DNA from: Clostridiales bacterium | GTDB lineage: Bacteria; Bacillota_A; Clostridia; Saccharofermentanales; Saccharofermentanaceae | DNA length: 6,329 nucleotides | Direction of reading: 5' to 3' | NCBI GenBank assembly: GCA_024695545.1 | Contig: JAILHZ010000131.1 | Location: 1-6,329 of the forward strand | Shown here: positions 1-5,721 of the stretch, one piece after another | How the letters are laid out: each line of letters begins with the position of its first letter | Numbering within the stretch: position 1 is the first letter of the stretch | The notes under the pieces: model-generated | What the model saw: the letters and a program-made list of their open reading frames with translations, nothing else | Databases searched by the model: none | Told to the model about the DNA's origin: nothing | Made by a program: the position numbers and the translations under genes

Positions 1-607
1 GATCTGCAACATCGTCCGCCCGACGATCGGTACTGTGGAATTCATGGGAAAAGACTTTAGAAAGAATAAAAAGGAACTCAGTAAACACCTCGGATATATC
101 CCGCAGGATCTGGCGATCCACGGCAGACTGAAGGCCTGGGAGAACGTCGAACTCTTTACTTCACTTTACGGTATTTCCGGAAAAGAACTGAAGGAGCGCA
201 TCGATGAGTCACTCGAATATGTCGGACTTCTCGACAGAAGAAACGACTATGCGAAGACATTCAGCGGAGGTATGAAGCGCCGTCTCAATATCGCATGCGC
301 GATCGGTCATCACCCGGATCTTCTGATCTTTGACGAACCGACAGTCGGCATCGACCCGCAGTCGAGAAACTTTATCCTCGAGCGGATCAAGAAGTCGAAT
401 AAGAACGGAGCGACGGTCATCTATACCTCCCACTATATGGAAGAAGTCGAAGCAATCTGTACGAGGATCGCGATCATGGATAACGGCAAGATCATCGCGA
501 CCGGAACTTCCGAAGAACTGAAGAAACTGGTGGTCGAGGATACATCGAGCATCACTCTCGAGGAAGTCTTCCTGACACTGACGGGAAAGAAACTGAGGGA
601 CATCTGA
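1..607 (+). CDS. ABC transporter ATP-binding protein (5' partial)
   Basis: This is the ATPase subunit that powers an ABC-2 type exporter from the cytoplasmic face of the membrane. The reading frame is open from base 2 (I-C-N-I-V-R-P-T-I-G) and ends with TGA at 605-607, giving 201 visible residues. The start and the Walker A P-loop lie left of the window, probably some 40-50 residues away. Visible motifs in order are the Q-loop (GYIPQD), the ABC signature (FSGGMKRR), Walker B with the catalytic glutamate and D-loop (LLIFDEPTVGID) and the H-loop histidine (YTSHY). The C-terminal tail (ITLEEVFLTLTGKKLRD) is typical of ATPases paired with drug, lipid or peptide ABC-2 permeases. The GTG at 35 is internal to the domain and is not a real start. 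The permease gene follows after 2 bases, so the genes are co-transcribed. The family is certain; the substrate cannot be read from the sequence. Confidence 0.96.
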   Translation, partial: ICNIVRPTIGTVEFMGKDFRKNKKELSKHLGYIPQDLAIHGRLKAWENVELFTSLYGISGKELKERIDESLEYVGLLDRRNDYAKTFSGGMKRRLNIACAIGHHPDLLIFDEPTVGIDPQSRNFILERIKKSNKNGATVIYTSHYMEEVEAICTRIAIMDNGKIIATGTSEELKKLVVEDTSSITLEEVFLTLTGKKLRDI

Positions 608-609
608 TC

Positions 610-1698
610 ATGATACGGTATCTAATCAAAAACAATGCCAAGCTCATGGGCAGGAGCTGGGTCAATGTGCTATTGTTTGCTATCTGCCCGGTACTCGTAT
701 CCGCTGTCCTGATCAGTGCTTTTTCCGGATTGATGGAAACCTATCAGGAACACGGTGAATTCCGATGCGGATATTCGATCGAAGAAGGAAGCCGGTGGGC
801 GTCTGCCGAAGAGGCACTGAAGACTTCCGGACAGAAGGGCGGCATCGTCTTTGTCAAACTGGAAGGCGAAGAACCGGAGAATCTGATTTCCGATAATGAT
901 CTGGCCGGATTCGTAAAGTTTGAAGGTAGTAAATATACGATCTACCGCGTATCCGACCAGCCGACGCAGGGCGCGGCCATCGAGTATTTCATGTCGAACT
1001 TCTGTGATGAGATGATGAATGCGGGATCCGGTCCGCAGGGAGATTATTCATATGACAGTGTGAAGCTTTCCGTCGAGCATCCGTCCTTTGTCAAGGCGGT
1101 CGATTCGACCGGATACTACGGCATCGTCTTCGTTCTCTACTACTCCTGGTGCGCGATCATCTGTGCTGCAGGACTTCTGACAAGTGAGAAGAGATACGGC
1201 ATCCGAAGAAGATACACGGTATCGGCGCTCGGTGAGACGCAGATCTATCTGGGAAGGTTCATCCCCCTTTCGATCGTGGTTATGCTGGGAACACTTGTGG
1301 CCGCGATGCTGAATGCCGTTTTCTTCGGAACAAGCTGGGGCAACCTTCTGTATGTTGCCTTGCTGTTCCTGATAATGACAGCCGCATCCTCCGCGCTCGG
1401 ACTGATGTTCCAGAGCATCACGGATAACATAATCATCACGGCTATCCTGACGTTCTCTCTGGTATGGACCATGGGGTTCTTCGGTGGAAGTTTCGAGACA
1501 TATATGTTCTCGGATCATCCTCAGTATCTCAAGACGCTTTCGCCGATCTATCACTGCAACCGTGCGATGGTCGAGCAGGCATCATCCGGAAGCAGCAGCT
1601 ATTTCGGAAGCGCAATTCTTTACTGCGCAGGGATCATCGTCGTATGTTCGCTGATCTCGATCGCGGCAAGTTCAATCAGAAGGAGGGGAAGAGCATGA
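610..1698 (+). CDS. ABC-2 type transporter permease, first subunit
   Basis: A 362-residue membrane subunit predicted to form the export channel with the neighbouring ATPase and second permease. The architecture is that of the ABC-2 superfamily (YhgE/NatB-like layout). One hydrophobic helix lies near the N terminus (about 17-38). A large extracytoplasmic domain (about 39-168) follows, then a block of about five helices (about 170-190, 214-238, 245-268, 273-292, 333-355) and a basic tail (SIRRRGRA) that fits a cytoplasmic end. The basic stretch EKRYGIRRRYTVSALG (about 193-208), between the second and third helices, matches the cytoplasmic coupling region of this family. The ATG at 610 is preceded by GAGGGA (595-600), which lies inside the ATPase gene. 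The stop overlaps the start of the next permease (ATGA), suggesting translational coupling. The extracytoplasmic domain has two cysteines (53 and 132) that could pair. The transported substrate is unknown. Confidence 0.9.
   Translation: MIRYLIKNNAKLMGRSWVNVLLFAICPVLVSAVLISAFSGLMETYQEHGEFRCGYSIEEGSRWASAEEALKTSGQKGGIVFVKLEGEEPENLISDNDLAGFVKFEGSKYTIYRVSDQPTQGAAIEYFMSNFCDEMMNAGSGPQGDYSYDSVKLSVEHPSFVKAVDSTGYYGIVFVLYYSWCAIICAAGLLTSEKRYGIRRRYTVSALGETQIYLGRFIPLSIVVMLGTLVAAMLNAVFFGTSWGNLLYVALLFLIMTAASSALGLMFQSITDNIIITAILTFSLVWTMGFFGGSFETYMFSDHPQYLKTLSPIYHCNRAMVEQASSGSSSYFGSAILYCAGIIVVCSLISIAASSIRRRGRA
1681..1686 (+). promoter_or_regulatory. Ribosome binding site deciding the second permease start
   Basis: A perfect AGGAGG lies 8 bases before the ATG at 1695. 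It picks that codon as the real start. The frame stays open back to 1464, but that upstream part is a shadow of the first permease. Confidence 0.85.
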
Positions 1699-2945
1699 TA
1701 ACACTGATCAAATCCAGTCTCAAATTACTGTTTAGAAACAAGAGTTTCTGGTTCTTCATCGTGATCGTTCCGATCCTTTCCACATTCGTTCTGCAGGCGC
1801 ATCAGATGAATTCGATCACACTTTCCAAGCAGGCGGAGGGAACGGTCGCCGAACTGGAATCCGAGGAAGAAAAGGTCGCATACTACAGCAGTCAGGGTGC
1901 TTTTGTTGTAAAGGTGTACGATGCATGCGGAAGTGATCTTTCCGAGTACATGCTGAAGAAGGTCGCATCGAGCGGTGCTTTTTCCATTGTGCGTGCCAAG
2001 GTGCCGGATATGGATAAGGCAGCAGCAGATGCACGCATCGAATACGATGGCGAGTTCGACAGGATGGGCGCGGCCCTTTTTATCCCGAAGGACTTCGACC
2101 GGCTGATGGAAGAAGGCAAAGAGGATCAGGCACTGACCTGCTATGTTCTGTCCGAGGACGGCCGCTTCGAGATGCTCGATTATTCCCTTCGAAAAGAACT
2201 CGCCCTGATCAAGAAAACGGTCGCGGAATGGACTCTGCCGAAGGCGGTTGAGCTTCTCAATCAGAAACTGGCAAGTTCTCCGGAGAAAGAAGTCGTCAAG
2301 CTCTCAGGCGGCTCTTCCAGATCGCTTACGCAGGATCAGGAAAACAGGAAGACCGCCATCGGATATGCCATCGCATTCATGACTCTCGGATATGTGTTCT
2401 GCGGAGTATTCATCGCACACACGGTCATCAAGGATGAGCATGATAAAGTGCTCACAAGACTCCGCCTCACGGGCATGTCCTCGTACACATATTTCGCTTC
2501 GAAGTTCGTGGTCAGTGCAATCGCGACAGTCCTAATGACGATCGTTCTGGGCATATTCTCGCTGAGTCTTGATGCAGAGAAGTTCGGCGTCGGAAGAGCG
2601 AAGTTCCTCCTGATGATGTTCCTTCTCGGCCTGATCTTCAGCTCCATCAGCCTTGTGATCGGTGTCATTATGGGCGATGTAATGAATTCGAACATTGCCG
2701 CATTCGCACTCTTCTCGCTGTCATCACTTCTTGCCGGAACTTTCTTCCCGCTGGACGGAACGTCTAAACTCATTAAGGCGATCGCGTCTCTGATGCCGCA
2801 GAAGTGGTTCCTGGATGCGACCGAGATGATCTTCGTCGGCGACAGGAAAGCCTACCTGGTTCTTCTTGCTGTTACCTGTGCCTATCTGATTCTCACACTG
2901 AGTGTGGGCGGTGTCGGAGTGAAGATCCGAAACGGCGAAGAGTAG
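1695..2945 (+). CDS. ABC-2 type transporter permease, second subunit
   Basis: A 416-residue ABC-2 family permease, the probable partner of the preceding permease in a heteromeric exporter. It starts at the ATG overlapping the previous stop (ATGA), 8 bases after AGGAGG. Residues about 18-34 form the first membrane helix. An extracytoplasmic domain follows (about 35-218) and contains the family-type motif ALFIPKDFDRLMEEG (127-141). A C-terminal bundle of helices comes next (about 220-243, 268-290, 303-326, 333-350, 385-404). The segment EHDKVLTRLRLTGMS (248-262) matches the coupling loop seen in this superfamily, and FPLDGTSKLIKAIASLMPQKW (351-371) is the usual loop before the last helix. It is clearly related to its neighbour in layout but has a longer outer domain. 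It is the last gene of the operon; the terminator follows about 36 bases after the stop. Substrate unknown; lipid, peptide or antimicrobial export are all possible. Confidence 0.92.
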   Translation: MITLIKSSLKLLFRNKSFWFFIVIVPILSTFVLQAHQMNSITLSKQAEGTVAELESEEEKVAYYSSQGAFVVKVYDACGSDLSEYMLKKVASSGAFSIVRAKVPDMDKAAADARIEYDGEFDRMGAALFIPKDFDRLMEEGKEDQALTCYVLSEDGRFEMLDYSLRKELALIKKTVAEWTLPKAVELLNQKLASSPEKEVVKLSGGSSRSLTQDQENRKTAIGYAIAFMTLGYVFCGVFIAHTVIKDEHDKVLTRLRLTGMSSYTYFASKFVVSAIATVLMTIVLGIFSLSLDAEKFGVGRAKFLLMMFLLGLIFSSISLVIGVIMGDVMNSNIAAFALFSLSSLLAGTFFPLDGTSKLIKAIASLMPQKWFLDATEMIFVGDRKAYLVLLAVTCAYLILTLSVGGVGVKIRNGEE

Positions 2946-2981
2946 AAGGATATCTGAGAGAAAAGGAAAAAGAAAACGAAG

Positions 2982-3013
2982 AAAGGGCGGGAAGATCAAT
3001 TCCCGCCCTTTTT
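2982..3013. terminator. Strong intrinsic terminator, likely bidirectional
   Basis: A 12-base-pair stem (AAAGGGCGGGAA at 2982-2993 with TTCCCGCCCTTT at 3000-3011) closes a 6-base loop and runs into TTTTT on the + strand, ending the ABC operon. On the - strand the same hairpin is followed by a T-rich tract (complement of the purine-rich 2961-2981). It can therefore also end the convergent serpin gene, whose stop is at 3037. Confidence 0.92.
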
Positions 3014-3036
3014 CCATATGGATTTCTATAGAACGA

Positions 3037-4425
3037 TTATTCAATGCTTGCAACAGTTCCGAAGAAGATTGGAAGGCCTGTCTCCATATCAACGATCGCG
3101 TAGGCAAATGGACGGTTGCAGATTACTTTCCTTTTTACGTCTATGCCATTGTGCTCCATGATCACTCCGGTGGAGGCAGCGGCCTTGGTGCCCAAGGCAT
3201 TTACTTCGATCTTTGTCTTATGGACCACATCACTGATGAAAAGAGGTTTAAGGTTACTCATGTTCCCGAAGTCTGCTCTGGTGGAATCAAAAGCATCTTC
3301 CATACCCATGTCTATGAGAATATCTTTCATGGATGTGGAATACTCACTCGTAAATTCCGGGAATTCATATTCAACATCATCACTGTTTTTGCTTTCCCAA
3401 AACTCCCAATAATCCTCTACCGTCATATCGGCAATAAATGAATTAATATCGTAGGTTATACCGTCGTCTCCGTCATCGTATTCGTCATCGAGATTTGACG
3501 AGCGGCCGTTGAGAAGGTCATCTAGTGTCTCAAATTCGATTTCACCATACCCTTTTTGAGGTTTTCCGGGGAGCATTATCATGAAAGCATATTTTTTGCC
3601 ATCGTAAACTTTTAAGAGTCCGGTGGCTTTATCGTTGTGCAGATAAGTAACATCGTTTTCCCCGCAGAGATACTTACAATTGTCTCTGCCGCCATCCGCT
3701 CGGTAGAAATATCCATCTTCTACGTTTTTGGCTTCGAATGGCTTTTTCCACTTCGCATCAAATGAGAGTGCATTGACAAGAACCATAATGTCCTCTGATT
3801 CCAGTTTATCAATTAAGGAGGGGATCATTCCGTCTGTGTTGTCATTTACCCAGGAATTGATTTGACCGACACCGCTGGCATCGAAGGGTAGCGCATCGAT
3901 CTTTGCATCGAAATTATTCTCGACATACTTCAGATAATTGCTGAAGAAGGCGGGCTCCGATTTTTCATTGATCCAGACGGAGTTGGCGATCTTCAGCTGA
4001 TTGCTTTTTATCTGATCCATACGGTCAGCCGCAAACAGGAGTGCATCTTCTTTATCCACTCCCGGCATGAGGGTGTCGAGCATCTGGTCGAGTGTTTCTC
4101 CATCTGCGCCGGCTGCAGTCATTTCCATCGCGAAAAGAATTGAGTCAGTGGAGACCATGAAGTTCTCATTGCCGGAATTTGCTGCACAGCGGTTTACCAT
4201 TCCGACAACAAACTCGGAGTAGGCTTCCTTAAGTTCCTCATCGTTCGATTTCCCTTTGGTTTTTTTGGAAGCAACCTGATCATAGATCGCATTTTCGCCA
4301 CTTGCCTGGTCGAGCATGGCGATGTTTGATTTGGTTTTACTTTTCGTTTTTTTTGAGCAGCCGGTTCCCATCGACAGAAGAATGGATGAGATAAGTATTC
4401 CTGCAAATAACTGTCTTGATCTCAT
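3037..4425 (-). CDS. Serpin-family protease inhibitor, predicted lipoprotein
   Basis: A 462-residue serpin, a suicide inhibitor fold that traps serine or cysteine proteases. The N terminus is a lipoprotein signal (MRSRQ, hydrophobic core, then SMGTGC with the lipidated cysteine at 23) followed by a Lys/Ser/Thr linker with two SKKTK motifs, so the protein should be anchored on the outer face of the membrane. Family landmarks (residues from the ATG): NSWVNDNTDGMIPSL (190-204), the breach/shutter-type LVNALSFDAKWKKPF (216-230), a long acidic insertion (about 308-352), FISDVVHKTKIEVN (396-409), the hinge GTKAAAST (412-419), the reactive loop around Asn-Gly 426-427 and the C-terminal NRPFAYAIVD...FFGTV (437-458). 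The hinge has the small residues needed for loop insertion, so inhibition is plausible. A GTG at 4434 is in frame but overlaps the ribosome binding site, so the ATG at 4425 was chosen. The gene stands alone, with its own promoter and the shared terminator. Family very sure; target protease unknown. Confidence 0.95.
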   Translation of the reverse strand: MRSRQLFAGILISSILLSMGTGCSKKTKSKTKSNIAMLDQASGENAIYDQVASKKTKGKSNDEELKEAYSEFVVGMVNRCAANSGNENFMVSTDSILFAMEMTAAGADGETLDQMLDTLMPGVDKEDALLFAADRMDQIKSNQLKIANSVWINEKSEPAFFSNYLKYVENNFDAKIDALPFDASGVGQINSWVNDNTDGMIPSLIDKLESEDIMVLVNALSFDAKWKKPFEAKNVEDGYFYRADGGRDNCKYLCGENDVTYLHNDKATGLLKVYDGKKYAFMIMLPGKPQKGYGEIEFETLDDLLNGRSSNLDDEYDDGDDGITYDINSFIADMTVEDYWEFWESKNSDDVEYEFPEFTSEYSTSMKDILIDMGMEDAFDSTRADFGNMSNLKPLFISDVVHKTKIEVNALGTKAAASTGVIMEHNGIDVKRKVICNRPFAYAIVDMETGLPIFFGTVASIE

Positions 4426-4430
4426 GAGTG

Positions 4431-4440
4431 TCACCCCTTT
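4431..4440 (-). promoter_or_regulatory. Ribosome binding site deciding the serpin start
   Basis: On the - strand this reads AAAGGGGTGA, close to the consensus AAGGAGGTGA. The GGGG core is 8 bases from the ATG at 4425. The competing in-frame GTG at 4434 lies inside this site, so it is unlikely to be used. Confidence 0.75.
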
Positions 4441-4452
4441 TCATGTACTTAC

Positions 4453-4458
4453 ATTATA
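4453..4458 (-). promoter_or_regulatory. Predicted -10 box (TATAAT) of the serpin promoter
   Basis: The - strand carries a perfect TATAAT about 27 bases before the serpin ATG, giving a predicted leader of roughly 20-25 bases. No good TTGACA-like -35 sits at 16-18 bases; the sequence there is AACATATT-like. The promoter may therefore be weak or need an activator. Prediction by eye only. Confidence 0.6.
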
Positions 4459-4477
4459 GACGATTCAGCAAAGGAAT

Positions 4478-4493
4478 ATGTTGCATTTTATGC
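4478..4493. repeat. Small overlapping inverted repeats in the divergent promoter region
   Basis: ATG-TTG-CAT (4478-4486) and GCAT-TTT-ATGC (4483-4493) share the CAT arm, giving three alternating half-sites between the two divergent -10 boxes. This is a possible operator for a dimeric regulator. The arms are only 3-4 bases long in AT-rich DNA, so chance is a real alternative. Confidence 0.3.
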
Positions 4494-4499
4494 TATTAT
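4491..4499 (+). promoter_or_regulatory. Predicted extended -10 of the two-component operon
   Basis: TG-C-TATTAT is an extended -10 element (TGnTATAAT-like). It would start transcription near 4506, about 77 bases before the preferred kinase start at 4583. No convincing -35 lies at 16-18 bases (AAGGAA-like), which fits an extended -10 promoter. Prediction by eye only. Confidence 0.5.
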
Positions 4500-4570
4500 G
4501 ATGAAGTAAAATATTTATGGAGTCGGACAAGTGCTTTTGCCTTGGGACCCGGCGCCAATTCCGAACCGGT

Positions 4571-4576
4571 GGGGAG
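4571..4576 (+). promoter_or_regulatory. Ribosome binding site supporting a TTG start of the kinase
   Basis: GGGGAG, within GGTGGGGAG, lies 6 bases before the TTG at 4583. No comparable purine-rich site precedes the ATG at 4517 (upstream sequence TAAAATATTT). This favours the TTG codon as the start. Confidence 0.6.
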
Positions 4577-4582
4577 AATCTT

Positions 4583-5719
4583 TTGGAACGGTTGAAGAAT
4601 CATTATTTTGTGCTGGTGCGCATCTTTCTGATGGTCACTTTCAGCGCATATGGTTACATCGAAAGATCAGAGGATACACAGGTGTCTGCATGGGTGCTCC
4701 TTCTGGTGGCGATGTATCTGGCGTCCATGTGTTTCTTCGAGATCGTCCCCGGAAAATCCAGGTTTCTCCTTCTGATCACGGCTGCCGGATTTTTCTCTGC
4801 GCTGATGGCGCTCGGCGAGACCGGGTTCATGCTTCTGGGATTCATTATCGTTTACGATTTCCTGTCGCTGTTCGAATCACTTGATGCGAAGATATACCTT
4901 CTCCCGATCGTGGGCTTTCTCGTGCCCGGTCCGATCGATATAGTTACGCGCCTGATTGCAGTATCACTCACGGCCATCGTCTATCTGCAGCACAATTACG
5001 TGATCCGCTCGTATAGGAAGCAGATGCTGGAAGATACCATCAACGAGCAGAACCTAAAGCGCGATATGCAGCAGAAGGAATACGCGGCGAAGATGGAGCA
5101 GAGAAGGAGCATGATCATGGCGGAGAACCAGGTCCTCGAACATCGGGCTTCGCTGTCGCAGACGCTCCACGATAAACTCGGGCATAACATCAACGGTTCC
5201 GTATACCAGCTCGAAGCGGCCAAGGTCCTGATGGAGAAAGATCCGGAGAAATCCGAGGCCATGATCCAGGCGGTCATCGACCAGCTCCGCGGCGGCATGG
5301 ATGAGATCCGGGGGATCTTGAGAAAAGAGCGTCCGGAGAAAAGACAGCTTACGATGCTTCAGCTTTATAAGCTCTGCGAGGACTGCAATTCCAAGGGCGT
5401 ACAGACCGAGCTTACGACCGAGGGCGAGACCTCGAACATCCCGGATAAGATATGGGAAGTGATTCTGGATAATGCTTTTGAAGCGGTATCCAATTCCATG
5501 AAATACAGTAAGTGCAGCCGCATCGATATCCAGCTCGTTGTCATGGCGCAGCGTGTCCGCGTCAGTATCGCGGACGACGGGGTAGGCTGTTCAGAGATCA
5601 GGGACGGCATGGGCATCTCGGGCATGCGCCAGAGAGTCAGAGAATGCAGCGGTACGATTTCTTTTGAAAGCACGGCCGGATTCACCGTGACGATGCTGCT
5701 GCCACTGAAGGAGGAGTAA
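4583..5719 (+). CDS. Multi-pass membrane sensor histidine kinase (HisKA_3/NarL-DesK type)
   Basis: A 378-residue kinase of a two-component system: it autophosphorylates on histidine and passes the phosphate to the next gene's product. Residues about 8-25, 35-52, 60-77, 81-96 and 106-138 are hydrophobic and form about five or six membrane helices with only short outer loops. A charged, probably coiled-coil linker follows (about 143-190). The dimerisation/phosphotransfer helix contains LSQTLHDKLGHN with the phosphoacceptor His196. The ATPase domain has an N box (ILDNAFEAVSNSMKYSK, Asn297), a G1 box (ADDGVG, 331-335) and a G2 box (GMGISGM, 342-348). The start was set at TTG 4583 because it has a ribosome binding site and gives a natural MERLKNHYF beginning before helix 1. 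ATG 4517 would add 22 unlikely residues (ESDKCFCLGTRRQF...). A membrane-embedded sensor with no outer domain suggests envelope or membrane sensing, possibly of the nearby transporter. The signal is unknown. Confidence 0.93.
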   Translation: MERLKNHYFVLVRIFLMVTFSAYGYIERSEDTQVSAWVLLLVAMYLASMCFFEIVPGKSRFLLLITAAGFFSALMALGETGFMLLGFIIVYDFLSLFESLDAKIYLLPIVGFLVPGPIDIVTRLIAVSLTAIVYLQHNYVIRSYRKQMLEDTINEQNLKRDMQQKEYAAKMEQRRSMIMAENQVLEHRASLSQTLHDKLGHNINGSVYQLEAAKVLMEKDPEKSEAMIQAVIDQLRGGMDEIRGILRKERPEKRQLTMLQLYKLCEDCNSKGVQTELTTEGETSNIPDKIWEVILDNAFEAVSNSMKYSKCSRIDIQLVVMAQRVRVSIADDGVGCSEIRDGMGISGMRQRVRECSGTISFESTAGFTVTMLLPLKEE

Positions 5720-5721
5720 AG

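Noticed and set aside
1048..1554. 168-codon open frame on the - strand
   Set aside because: Antisense shadow of the first permease; its protein is rich in Arg/Asp/Glu/Gln with no recognisable domain and no ribosome binding site was noted.
1464..1694. Upstream 77-codon extension of the second permease frame
   Set aside because: It lies wholly inside the first permease gene in another frame, has no membrane or family features, and the AGGAGG-ATG at 1681-1697 gives a clear start.
2724..3107. 127-codon - strand frame crossing the terminator
   Set aside because: It spans the end of the permease gene, the terminator hairpin and the serpin 3' end, which a real gene would not do; no family features.
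3116..3441. Two + strand frames of about 97 codons opposite the serpin
   Set aside because: Shadows of the reactive-loop end of the serpin, overlapping each other; no sign of a toxin, antisense protein or start signal.
4520..4580. tRNA-like look of the G+C-rich leader (GGTTCGG on the - strand)
   Set aside because: The arms do not form a cloverleaf and no acceptor stem or anticodon stem can be drawn.
4517..4582. ATG 4517 as the kinase start
   Set aside because: No ribosome binding site and an N-terminal peptide unlike kinases; kept as an alternative because the frame is open.
4531..4884. 117-codon + strand frame overlapping the kinase N terminus
   Set aside because: The alternative frame is not hydrophobic, while the kinase frame gives clean membrane helices.
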